Source: Chlorobiaceae bacterium (GTDB lineage: Bacteria; Bacteroidota; Chlorobiia; Chlorobiales; Chlorobiaceae). Taken from it: DNA of 57,984 nt. Of the stretch, positions 37,340 to 45,271 are shown one piece after another (the stretch's first letter is position 1; each line of letters opens with the position of its first letter). The stretch is taken from NCBI GenBank assembly GCA_016931495.1, contig JAFGER010000082.1:1-57984 (forward strand), written 5' to 3'. Below the pieces are notes generated by a model. It ran no database searches and was not told where the DNA came from. It saw only the letters and a list, made by a program, of their open reading frames with translations. Position numbers and translations under genes: made by a program.

Positions 37340-38485
37340 ATGCGCCTTTTCCTCCGGATACTGCTCGCCGCTTTCGCCTGCGTGGCCGTCCTGCTGACGG
37401 CCACCGCCGTTCCGGCAGCCGCCAAATCGCCGGATTTCAGAAGGCTTGACGCCCTGATGCAGGAAGCGCTCGACGACCAGGTCTTTCCCGGCGCGAGCCT
37501 GGCGGTGATCCACAAGGGAAAAACGGTCTATCACCAGGCCTTCGGCGGACTGACCTACAACCTCAAAGACCCCGTCGCCGAAACGACGACCATCTACGAC
37601 GCCGCCTCGCTCACCAAAGCCATCGTCACCACGAGCATCCTCATGCAGCTCGTCGAGCGTGACTCCCTCGATCTGCGCGCGCCCGTCGCAAGCTACCTGC
37701 CCGGATTCGCCATCAACGGCAAGGAAAAGATCACCATCGAGCAGCTCATGCGCCACACTTCCGGCCTGAGGGCGCACACCTTTTACGCCGAAACCTGCCG
37801 CACGCCCGACGAGGTTTTCCGCGCGATCGAACAGGACACCCTGACCTGCAAGCCGGGAACCGATACACAGTACAGCGACCTCGGCTTCATCCTGCTCGGC
37901 AGGATCATTGAAAAGGTGACCGGGAAGGATATTCCCGCCAACTTTCACGCCCGTTTTGCCCGGCCGCTCGGCATGAGATCGACCATGTTCAACCCCCCGC
38001 CGCAACTCCAGCCGCGCATTGCCCCGACCGCGCCCGACAGCGCATGGCCACTCGCCACGCCACGCCCGCTCGTCAACGACCAGAACGCCGCCCTGCTTGG
38101 CGGAGCCGCTGGCCACGCCGGCCTGTTCACGACGACGGGTGATTTGACGAAAATGGTGAACATGCTCATGAACGGAGGCAAAGCCAAAGGCCGGCGCTTC
38201 ATCAAGGCAAAGACGGTCAGGAATTTCCTGAAGAAAACCGAATGGCCGCGAGCACTCGGCTGGGACATCATCACCCCCGGAAAATCATCCGCAGGCAGCC
38301 GTTTCTCCGAAAACTCCTGGGGCCACCTCGGCTTCACCGGCACCAGCATCTGGGTCGATCCGAAGCGAGACCTGGCGGTTATTTTGCTGAGCAACCGGGT
38401 CTGGCCAACGGAGGAGAACAAAAAGATTCGCAAGTTCCGCCCCGTGCTGCACGATACGGTGGTGGAGTGTGTTGAGGGGAAATGA
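37340..38485 (+). CDS. Serine hydrolase, beta-lactamase/PBP4-like (class C fold)
   Basis: Periplasmic serine hydrolase of 381 residues with a signal peptide (about 1-28, ending AVPAAA). The catalytic motif is S90-L-T-K93 in DAASLTKAIV; the second motif is a YSD (in TQYSDLGF) instead of YxN; the third region contains HLGFTGTS near 327-334. This fold includes D-amino peptidases, esterases and beta-lactamase-like proteins, so the substrate is open. It is 17 bp after mlaD and probably in the operon, which hints at an envelope role. Confidence 0.9.
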   Translation: MRLFLRILLAAFACVAVLLTATAVPAAAKSPDFRRLDALMQEALDDQVFPGASLAVIHKGKTVYHQAFGGLTYNLKDPVAETTTIYDAASLTKAIVTTSILMQLVERDSLDLRAPVASYLPGFAINGKEKITIEQLMRHTSGLRAHTFYAETCRTPDEVFRAIEQDTLTCKPGTDTQYSDLGFILLGRIIEKVTGKDIPANFHARFARPLGMRSTMFNPPPQLQPRIAPTAPDSAWPLATPRPLVNDQNAALLGGAAGHAGLFTTTGDLTKMVNMLMNGGKAKGRRFIKAKTVRNFLKKTEWPRALGWDIITPGKSSAGSRFSENSWGHLGFTGTSIWVDPKRDLAVILLSNRVWPTEENKKIRKFRPVLHDTVVECVEGK

Positions 38486-38521
38486 GGGGAATTTATCCCT
38501 CAATAAAAAAAATAATGCAAA

Positions 38522-39433
38522 CTATTTATAAAAACTATTTTTAACATTCCTTACAAAAGAAAACCTATTCCCACCCAAGCTGAGAGACCATATTTTTGTT
38601 GATATCTTTTGATTAACCTCATATTCAAAGTCGATATATGGAAATCTTTTAATCAATTCAAAATCCTCATCAAACGTAAAAAAAAGCTCAGGAATATTCT
38701 TAATCAGCTTATATTTATGAAAAATACCTGTTCGTTCCCACTCTTGGCCTAAATGAGAAATAACATTAAGCATCAACAATGCCTGCTCATAGTTTGAAAG
38801 TTTTGAACGCAATACCTTTGCTAATGATAATTTTTCTTTTTTAGTCAACTTTGAGTTTTCGATAAATTCATAAGCAGCATATAAATTTCTAAAATAATGA
38901 GAAAATCTATTTTGATGCCCAGAGTAAGATTTTTTTGGATCTTGATTATCTTGACGCATCTTGAGTATCAAACCAGAAAGTTCACTAATCTTTCCTTGAT
39001 TGTATAATTTTAATACATTTTCAGTAACAATATGTGGGCCAAAAACAGTATATGAATATGAAATATCAATTTTTTCATCAAGGGTCCATACTTTATTGCC
39101 ATCTGACAACCTTTTCACCACTTTGTAAATCGCATAAAACTCGCTCAGGAAGACAGAAACCACATCTCGACCATTAAAACCATTCAATTGCATTGAAGAA
39201 ACAATCTCTTCATGAGTTCGAAGCATTTCTGAAAACACCTGATATATTTTTGCTCGATAGTCTGCATTTCTTGTTTGTCGCCAAGTAAACAGAACAACCA
39301 AAAGGGTAAGAACACCAACTATTGTCCCCCAAAACCCTCCAATATAGTCGCCCAGCAATCCATAATAACCCATTGAATTTACATTCAATGAATCTAAAGA
39401 TTCCGGCGCTATTTTATTAAAATCTATCCCCAT
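38522..39433 (-). CDS. Putative phage abortive-infection protein (AbiC-like)
   Basis: 303-residue AT-rich protein, unlike its GC-rich neighbours. The N-terminus has GLLGDYIGGFWGT (25-37) running into one membrane helix (about 33-50). The C-terminal two thirds resemble the putative AbiC family: a GHQNRFSHYFRNLYAAYEFI stretch near 168-187, an LSNYEQALLMLN motif and a FHKYKLIKNIPELF segment. In that family members are linked to abortive infection after phage entry; the mechanism is not known. Upstream by 30 bp lies a ribbon-helix-helix gene, likely its regulator. Recognition is from motif memory, not a search. Confidence 0.7.
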   Translation of the reverse strand: MGIDFNKIAPESLDSLNVNSMGYYGLLGDYIGGFWGTIVGVLTLLVVLFTWRQTRNADYRAKIYQVFSEMLRTHEEIVSSMQLNGFNGRDVVSVFLSEFYAIYKVVKRLSDGNKVWTLDEKIDISYSYTVFGPHIVTENVLKLYNQGKISELSGLILKMRQDNQDPKKSYSGHQNRFSHYFRNLYAAYEFIENSKLTKKEKLSLAKVLRSKLSNYEQALLMLNVISHLGQEWERTGIFHKYKLIKNIPELFFTFDEDFELIKRFPYIDFEYEVNQKISTKIWSLSLGGNRFSFVRNVKNSFYK

Positions 39434-39463
39434 TTATATTTGCACAAATTATTTTTTTGCAAG

Positions 39464-39721
39464 CTACATCTCATCCCAATCAAGAACCGATCGCATTTTC
39501 ACCTCTGCCATAACATCACCAAAATCAGCAAGAATCTCTTTTTTTGAGTACCCATTCAACAAACTTGACAGATAATGCCCTGCCTCCATATACCAAATCT
39601 GTTTGTCAAGAATATACATCACAAACTGATTGATAGAAACCTTTTGCTCTTCTGCAAACTGAACAATTGAGTTTTTTAGTTCTGAAAGAACTCTGATGGT
39701 TAAAACATTCGCTTTAGACAT
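39464..39721 (-). CDS. Ribbon-helix-helix DNA-binding protein (antitoxin-like)
   Basis: 85-residue protein whose first half (NVLTIRVLSELKNSIVQFAE, then VSINQFVMYIL) fits an Arc/CopG ribbon-helix-helix fold: a short strand followed by two helices. The C-terminal half (YLSSLLNGYSKKEILADFGD) would be a partner-binding tail, as in antitoxins. AT-rich. Start ATG 39721 with a preceding AGAA tract and no strong SD. It sits 30 bp upstream of the AbiC-like gene in the same direction, so autoregulation of a two-gene defence unit is a reasonable inference. Confidence 0.7.
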   Translation of the reverse strand: MSKANVLTIRVLSELKNSIVQFAEEQKVSINQFVMYILDKQIWYMEAGHYLSSLLNGYSKKEILADFGDVMAEVKMRSVLDWDEM

Positions 39722-39808
39722 TCTGACTTCTCCATATTTTTCTCCAATAAAATAACAATCTCGCCTTGTTGTCCTTATCGTATAATTCTGACAACAGCCC
39801 AGCCCCCC

Positions 39809-41752
39809 TCACGCGAAAATCCCGTCCATCGGCACAATCGGTAGTGGCCTCTGCCTCAGCGATTCTTTCGCGGCAATGGCATTCGCGGCTTGCCTGCCGG
39901 TAAAGGCTGCGGCTTCCATGAGGAAGACCGGGGCATTGGTGCGGACCCAGTCGCCGGCGAGGAAGAGGTTGGCAAAGGGTGTTTCAACGGCGGGGCGGCT
40001 GGCGTGTTCGCCCGGTGCCCAGCGGGTGAAGTTGGATTGCATCATGAAGATTTCGTGCAGGATCGTCGCCTTGCGGGTTTCCGGGAACATGGCGTACAGC
40101 TCTTGCAGCATAGCGGCGCGAATCTCCGGCTCGGGGCGCACGTCTTCCGGCGCGACGGCGTAGGCGTGCAGCTCGGCGACGCAGCCGCCGGTGCGCTTTG
40201 CCCAGTCGATGAAGGGCTGCTGGAAGCTCGAATAGAAAGAGATCGAGTCGGTGTAGGTGTAGCCGGATACGGTGTAGAACGGGAAGTCGGCGGAGGCGAG
40301 CGGGCGGTCGAGCCAGACGCGCCAGACGACGTAGGGATCGGCTTCGCCGAGATCGGCCACCTGCCCGGCGAAGTCGCTGTTGTCAAGCTGGCTGGCGGCG
40401 ATCAGCTCGCGGGTGCCGCGAACATCCGACGCTATGACGCAGTAGTCGCACGGCAGCTCCTCGGCGGTGACGACCACTTGCGGCGAGGTTGACGAAGCCT
40501 GCCCGATCACGAGCATCTCCCCCGCCTCACGCACGTCGAGCCTCGCGAGCGGCGCTTTCGGCGGGCCGCTGAAGGGCACGCCTTCGGCGTCGAACCGACC
40601 GGCGTGGCAGGGGCAGTACAAGCCGTCCGTGCCCTCTTCGGGGACGACCGGGCAGCCCATGTGGGTGCAGCGCCCGTCGAGGGCCACCCACTCCGCGCCG
40701 CGCCGCACCACAAGCACGGGAATCCCCGCTTCGGAGGTGTGTTGCAGCCAGCCGCTCACCGGCACCTCGCGCTTCGGAATCGAAGCCACCGCGCCGCTCG
40801 CAGCTCCTGCGCCGTCGAGCCGTACCGCCGTGACGCGGCCATTTTGCATGACGAGGTTCCGCGCCTTTTGCCCTTTCAGCACCCGCACGCCCATCTCATT
40901 GAGCTTCTTTTCCAGCGGATCGATGAGGGCGCTCATGCAGTCCTTCGTGGTGATTCTGAAGGCCAGCCCCTCCGGACTCCCCATGAAGTAGAAGTGAAAA
41001 TAGCGAATCGCCTCGGCGGCGGAGAGCACCTCCATGCGGTTCATCGTGGCGTCGGAGAAGGGGTGCAGCACGGTGTCGATGAAGGCCGGAAGCACCTCGC
41101 CGCGCTGGCAGTAGGTCATAAAATCGATGCTGTCCCAGTCGTGGAAGGTGCGGTCGTACTGGTAGCGGAACATGCTGATGACCGGCCACAGTCCGGGATA
41201 GTCCTTCAGGAACGACGCGATGTCGAGCCGTTTCGATTGCTGTACCACCGACAAGATGTTGAACGGAAACCACTTCGGCGTCTGACCGAACACCTCGACC
41301 TGCTTGTCGCTGAAAATGACCGGATAGCCGGGCGAGGCGGTAAACATTTCGCTGCCGATGCCCGCCGAGGCGAACATGTCGTTCAGATTGTAGTACTGGT
41401 CGAAGAAGCCGTGAAAGCCGTGCTCCACCGGAAACTGCTCGCCCAGAGCCTCGATCGGCCAGCCGGTCAGCTTTCCGCCAAGCGACGGCGACACCTCGAC
41501 CAGCGTCACCTCGAAGTTGCGCCGTGCCAGCTCCAGCGCCGAACTGATGCCCGCCAGCCCGCCGCCGATCACCACTGCCTTTTTCGGCGTCGTCAGCTTT
41601 TCGGGCAGCGCATCGTTGTTCTTGCCGGAGGTGTCGAACACCTCCTTGCGTGGTTGATAATAGCCGACAAGACCGGCGGTTGCGGCCCCGAAAGCGCCCG
41701 CCCCGATACCGGCGCGTTTGAGGAAATGCTGGAAAAACTCGCGTCGCTGCAT
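39809..41752 (-). CDS. crtU: FAD-dependent desaturase/methyltransferase-like protein with Rieske insertion (CrtU-type)
   Basis: 647-residue protein with three parts: a twin-arginine-like N-terminus (QRREFFQHFLKRAGIGAGAF, about 2-21); an FAD-binding amine-oxidase domain beginning VIGGGLAGISSALEL near 60; and an inserted Rieske [2Fe-2S] domain around 340-400 with CTHMGC and CPCHAGRFD. The oxidase domain resumes and ends LFLAGDWVRTNAPVFLMEAA. This arrangement fits CrtU, which converts gamma-carotene to chlorobactene (desaturation and methyl shift) in green sulfur bacteria. The identity is an inference from family architecture; another phytoene-desaturase-like role is possible. ATG 41752 is chosen over an extension to 41803. 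Confidence 0.68.
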   Translation of the reverse strand: MQRREFFQHFLKRAGIGAGAFGAATAGLVGYYQPRKEVFDTSGKNNDALPEKLTTPKKAVVIGGGLAGISSALELARRNFEVTLVEVSPSLGGKLTGWPIEALGEQFPVEHGFHGFFDQYYNLNDMFASAGIGSEMFTASPGYPVIFSDKQVEVFGQTPKWFPFNILSVVQQSKRLDIASFLKDYPGLWPVISMFRYQYDRTFHDWDSIDFMTYCQRGEVLPAFIDTVLHPFSDATMNRMEVLSAAEAIRYFHFYFMGSPEGLAFRITTKDCMSALIDPLEKKLNEMGVRVLKGQKARNLVMQNGRVTAVRLDGAGAASGAVASIPKREVPVSGWLQHTSEAGIPVLVVRRGAEWVALDGRCTHMGCPVVPEEGTDGLYCPCHAGRFDAEGVPFSGPPKAPLARLDVREAGEMLVIGQASSTSPQVVVTAEELPCDYCVIASDVRGTRELIAASQLDNSDFAGQVADLGEADPYVVWRVWLDRPLASADFPFYTVSGYTYTDSISFYSSFQQPFIDWAKRTGGCVAELHAYAVAPEDVRPEPEIRAAMLQELYAMFPETRKATILHEIFMMQSNFTRWAPGEHASRPAVETPFANLFLAGDWVRTNAPVFLMEAAAFTGRQAANAIAAKESLRQRPLPIVPMDGIFA

Positions 41753-41805
41753 GAGGAAAGTGATGGCGGTTCGAAAAGTCGCGGAACAACTACGTGAAGG
41801 CAATC

Positions 41806-41813
41806 TGTATATT
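41806..41813 (+). promoter_or_regulatory. Candidate -10 box for queG
   Basis: TGTATATT, 42 bp before the queG start in the divergent crtU-queG gap. TG is directly adjacent to TATATT rather than one base away. Confidence 0.3.
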
Positions 41814-41854
41814 TAAGAAGAAAAGAAAGTTATCGCAACCGATACTGATTCGAG

Positions 41855-42796
41855 ATGTCTGAAACGCGGACAACCATGAAAGAAGCGATCCGGCAGAAAG
41901 CCCTCGATCTCGGCTTTTGCTCTGCCGGATTCGCCGCCGCCGGGCCGCTTTCCGGAGCCCTGGAAGAGTACCGCGCGATGCTCGACGAGGGGCGGCACGG
42001 CGAGATGGGCTACCTCGAAACCGGCCTCGAAGCTCGCGCCAATCCGGAGCTGCTTTTGCCCGGCGTCAAGAGCGTCATCTCCGTCGCCCTGCCGTGGCCC
42101 GCACCCGCAAAACCCGGCGCAATCTCCGGCTACGCCGTCATCGCGGATTACCACCGTATCGTTGGCGAACTGCTGACGGAGCTGCTTGAATTCATTCGGC
42201 TGGATTGCGGGATGACGGTCAACGGACGAGCCTGCGTGGACAGCTCGCCCGTGCTCGAAAAAGGGTGGGCTGATGCCGCCGGAGTCGGGCGCACCGGCAA
42301 GAACACGCTGCTCATCGCGCCCGGCCACGGCTCGCGCGTCTTCCTCGGCGAACTGCTGCTCGACATCGAAATCGAACCCGACGCGCCACTCGACTGGGAT
42401 TCCTGCCGCGACTGCGCCGCCTGCCTCGAAGCCTGCCCCACCGGAGCGCTCGCCGCTCCCGGCAAGCTCGACGCCCGGCGCTGCATCTCCTACCTGACCA
42501 TCGAGCTGAAGCGCGACTTCACCGACGAAGAGTCTGCGATGACCGAAGGCTGGCTCTACGGCTGCGACCGCTGCCTTGACGCCTGCCCGCACAACGCCAT
42601 CGGAGCCGGTAAAGCATACCCCGGCTTCATTCCAAAAGAAGAGCTCGTCAACCTGACAGCTGAACAAGCCCTCGAACTCACCGGCTCGCAATTCCGGAAA
42701 CTCTTCGCCGGAACCCCCGCCCTGCGCCTTGGCCTCCGTCGGCTGAAACGGAATGCCAGAGCGGCGCTTGCAAACAAGAGCCCATCAAAAAGCTGA
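41855..42796 (+). CDS. queG: Epoxyqueuosine reductase
   Basis: Reduces epoxyqueuosine to queuosine in tRNA, the last step of the pathway, using cobalamin and two [4Fe-4S] clusters. 313 residues, shorter than many QueG proteins, lacking a C-terminal HEAT-like extension. Cluster motifs: CRDCAACLEACPTGAL (about 184-199) and CDRCLDACPHN (about 235-245), each CxxCxxCxxxCP-like. Upstream region VDSSPVLEKGWADAAGVGR is the family block. A queE gene for the same pathway lies at 47630. Start ATG 41855; ATG 41876 is an alternative. Confidence 0.94.
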   Translation: MSETRTTMKEAIRQKALDLGFCSAGFAAAGPLSGALEEYRAMLDEGRHGEMGYLETGLEARANPELLLPGVKSVISVALPWPAPAKPGAISGYAVIADYHRIVGELLTELLEFIRLDCGMTVNGRACVDSSPVLEKGWADAAGVGRTGKNTLLIAPGHGSRVFLGELLLDIEIEPDAPLDWDSCRDCAACLEACPTGALAAPGKLDARRCISYLTIELKRDFTDEESAMTEGWLYGCDRCLDACPHNAIGAGKAYPGFIPKEELVNLTAEQALELTGSQFRKLFAGTPALRLGLRRLKRNARAALANKSPSKS

Positions 42797-42802
42797 ACAA
42801 TA

Positions 42803-42916
42803 AACATTCCGAAGGGTTTCAACCCTTCGGACATTCAAAACTCTTACATTCATATTGCCCCGGCTTTCAAGCCGGGGTCAGCCATCTGATAAAAAATTCA
42901 GAGCTTCAGCCCAATA
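42803..42916. repeat. Three-hairpin dispersed repeat, copy 2
   Basis: CCGAAGGGTTTCAACCCTTCGG, then TTACATTCATATTG, then CCCCGGCTTTCAAGCCGGGG, ending GCTTCAGCCCAATA. It has the same order as copy 1 at 21875-21990 and ends 13 bp before the DUF456 start codon. Confidence 0.7.
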
Positions 42917-42929
42917 TCTTCCACTGATT

Positions 42930-43415
42930 ATGGAAACCACTACCATCCTCTGGCTCGTCTCCGCTATCCTGCTCATCGCCGGATTTGCAGGCATCCTGCT
43001 GCCCGCATTGCCTGGCGTGCTGCTGATCTTCGCGGGCCTCGTCTTCGCCGCCTGGGCGGAAGGCTTCGCCTACGTCGGCTGGAGAACGCTCACCATTCTC
43101 GGTGTGCTTACCGCCGCAGCCTACCTCATCGACTTCCTCGCCGGACTGCTCGGAGCCAAACGCTTCGGCGCAGGCAAATACGGCATCATCGGCGCAGCAA
43201 TCGGAACCGTCGTCGGCCTCATCTTCGGCCTGCCGGGCATCATCATCGGCCCCTTCATCGGAGCCGTCCTCGGCGAACTCTACGCGAACAAAGACCTCCA
43301 ATCCGCCAGCACCGCCGGATTCGGAGTCTGGATCGGCATGGCCATCGGCATCGCCGCCCGCATCGCCGTAGCGTTTGTTATGGTTGGGATGTTTTTGGTG
43401 GCGAGATTTGTGTGA
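42930..43415 (+). CDS. DUF456 membrane protein
   Basis: Small integral membrane protein, 161 residues, of the DUF456 family: hydrophobic segments with Gly-rich turns (AGILLPALPGVLLIFAGL, FGLPGIIIGPFIGAVLGEL) and the family DFLAGLLGAKRFGAGKYG loop. Function unknown. Start ATG 42930 directly follows the dispersed repeat; an in-frame extension to 42855 would translate the repeat. No neighbours suggest a role. Confidence 0.88.
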   Translation: METTTILWLVSAILLIAGFAGILLPALPGVLLIFAGLVFAAWAEGFAYVGWRTLTILGVLTAAAYLIDFLAGLLGAKRFGAGKYGIIGAAIGTVVGLIFGLPGIIIGPFIGAVLGELYANKDLQSASTAGFGVWIGMAIGIAARIAVAFVMVGMFLVARFV

Positions 43416-43458
43416 GGGAAAACGTAAATATTATCAACTCAGGAAATCAGGAAAAGCT

Positions 43459-44532
43459 TTACGAGCCCTCTGAACTTGTTTGTTGAGACTCTTCTTTCAT
43501 TTGCTTATACAACTTCGCTATCTGAGCAAGACGTGATGGACGTCCCTTTCCCCTACCCATTGGATGACTGTTTAAAATCAAATCCACTTTGGATTTTAAT
43601 ATTCCAGCCAGAAGCACATCCGAACTTCCTGTCTCAAGCAATTCTATATCTTTGCCTTCAGCATAGTGCTGTAAAGCGTCAAACTCTTCCGTAGAAATAT
43701 CTTTAATACTCCCACCACCGATGCAAACTGCTTGTTCAATTGCATCAGGCGAATTTAATCCAAGAGCTTCCAATTCTTCATAAAGCTGACCTGCATTTGC
43801 AGAAAAGTTTGTATCCATACCTAATTCCTTTCTCATTCGGGCCACAAAATCATGAACATCATCAAACTCGCCTGTTCTCAAACTCAACCTGTCATCAGTT
43901 TCAGCCAAAAGCCGTTTTATAGTCAAATCACCTGCTTTCGTCAACAATCCAAGTTGATCAATAAACTCGCGTTCAGCTTGCGATAGCTCTCCGCTCAATG
44001 GCTTATATTGTAAATCATGTTCAATCTCGTTAAATACATGCGCCAGTAAACTACAGACTTGAATTTCACATGTTGTTTCCCTCAAATTTTTATTCACCCC
44101 AACGACATCTTCTTCTAAAAGAAATACTTGGCAATGGGTTGCTCGATAATGTTTCCCAGGCTCAGGACGATCTTTGACAACGACAAAAGGATGTCCCTGA
44201 TCTTGACCAGAAAACTCTTTTATAATCTCATCTACAACCTGCTGTCTATCAGACTCCAAATATGTAGCTATCCTCACGCCAGCCAAATCACTAATCCCAG
44301 AAAAAACCGCATCAACACTATCGTATTTATCTCTAAATTTTGGCTTTTTCAACTTATCAGCAAAGCTCTGAGGATTCTTAGCTCTCCGCTGAACGGTAGC
44401 TCGAACGGTAAGTTTCTTCTGAACTATATCGAGACATTTCCGATAAACGACCTCAGCCATTTTTGCATAGCGATCATACTCACGCATATACCTTTCAGTA
44501 CATTCAGTTATTTGCTGATCTGATAATGGCAT
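43459..44532 (-). CDS. RelA/SpoT-domain (p)ppGpp-synthetase-like protein, small alarmone synthetase type
   Basis: 357-residue AT-rich protein. The N-terminal 200 residues carry the RelA/SpoT synthetase pattern: VQRRAKNPQSFADKLKK (about 46-62), ISDLAGVRIATYLESD, HYRATHCQVFLLEE and CEIQVCSLLAHVFNEIEHDL near 155-175. There is no HD hydrolase, TGS or ACT domain. The C-terminal 150 residues are not recognised. Such lone synthetases are either small alarmone synthetases or toxSAS/CapRel-type toxins used in anti-phage defence; the AT-rich islet setting favours the second view, but no antitoxin partner is evident. Start ATG 44532. Confidence 0.8.
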   Translation of the reverse strand: MPLSDQQITECTERYMREYDRYAKMAEVVYRKCLDIVQKKLTVRATVQRRAKNPQSFADKLKKPKFRDKYDSVDAVFSGISDLAGVRIATYLESDRQQVVDEIIKEFSGQDQGHPFVVVKDRPEPGKHYRATHCQVFLLEEDVVGVNKNLRETTCEIQVCSLLAHVFNEIEHDLQYKPLSGELSQAEREFIDQLGLLTKAGDLTIKRLLAETDDRLSLRTGEFDDVHDFVARMRKELGMDTNFSANAGQLYEELEALGLNSPDAIEQAVCIGGGSIKDISTEEFDALQHYAEGKDIELLETGSSDVLLAGILKSKVDLILNSHPMGRGKGRPSRLAQIAKLYKQMKEESQQTSSEGS

Positions 44533-44642
44533 AATCGTTCATTTATTTCGTCTCAAAAAAATTACTTCTCTCATTAAAGAACGCAGAACTTGCATTTTCT
44601 GATTAGACTCACCACACAAAATACACCAGCATCATTAGTTCT

Positions 44643-44861
44643 CTACGCCGCAAATATCTGCCCGTCTGCCGGTAACTTGTTGAGAGTCAGCGTTTTGAGA
44701 TTGACCTTTTTACTCGCGTTATCGATGTCGATACCTACAAGCCTACCTTCCACATCGTAGTCCAACACGATGCCATCGGAAACCTCTCGACTCTCGGCGC
44801 TCGGTTGCTCCGAAAGATCGATGTAGAGCGAATCGGTGTCTGGATAATAGCTGATTTTCAT
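44643..44861 (-). CDS. DUF2283 protein
   Basis: 72-residue DUF2283 family protein: MKISYYPDTDSLYIDL start, SREVSDGIVLDYDVEG and LVGIDIDNASKKV. The ATG overlaps the stop of the preceding DUF4258-like frame (TTATGA), so the two genes form a pair. Such DUF4258-DUF2283 pairs behave in genomes like small toxin-antitoxin modules (recollection). No biochemical role is known to me. Confidence 0.82.
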   Translation of the reverse strand: MKISYYPDTDSLYIDLSEQPSAESREVSDGIVLDYDVEGRLVGIDIDNASKKVNLKTLTLNKLPADGQIFAA

Positions 44862-45089
44862 AATTTAAACCCTCTGTCAGGAAAAGCGTTGTGAATCGTA
44901 ATTTTATCTTCGAGTGAGAACTCTGCCATCAAGCTCATCGATAGGCCCCCAGAACCGGAAGCGATTTCCCTCCTGGCTTTCGACCCGGATCGGGTTCTCC
45001 ACCACTTGGACACACCACTCTTTTTTAAGATACGGCCTCTTCCGTAAAACCTCATTCTCAAAATACGGCGTGTACTTGTATGTTTTCAT
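44858..45089 (-). pseudogene. DUF4258-like gene with probable frameshift
   Basis: From ATG 45089 the frame reads MKTYKYTPYFENEVLRKR and continues to DELDGRVLTRR then stops at 44904-44906. The expected family ending, LEDKITIHNAFPDRGFKL, is present immediately downstream in another frame, reaching a TGA at 44858-44860 that overlaps the DUF2283 start. Restoring CTCACTCTCGAA from the present CTCACTCGAA (loss of two bases) would join the parts into one protein of about 77 residues. Either a real mutation or a sequencing error; alternatively a shorter variant protein ends early. Confidence 0.6.
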
Positions 45090-45210
45090 ACAGTATCCAG
45101 ATTATTTCAATTGGATGGTTCCCGCGCAAAAACCGAAATTCATGATTTCCGCTCCAATTAAAATTATACACAATAATCACCCGGAATAAAATTCAGAACG
45201 CATGTAAAAA

Positions 45211-45248
45211 AAAGAGGCTATCTCAACTACATATGAGATAACCTCTTT
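45211..45248. terminator. Bidirectional terminator downstream of purH
   Basis: AAAGAGGCTATCTCA (45211-45225) pairs with TGAGATAACCTCTTT (45234-45248), one mismatch, flanked by A- and T-runs on either side. It serves purH on the minus strand. Confidence 0.85.
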
Positions 45249-45271
45249 AAAAAAAGGAATATGGCGCTACC

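Noticed and set aside
38483-38502. TGAGGG...CCCTCA hairpin after the serine hydrolase gene as terminator
   Set aside because: It is followed by an A-run on the plus strand and lacks a proper T-run on either transcript.
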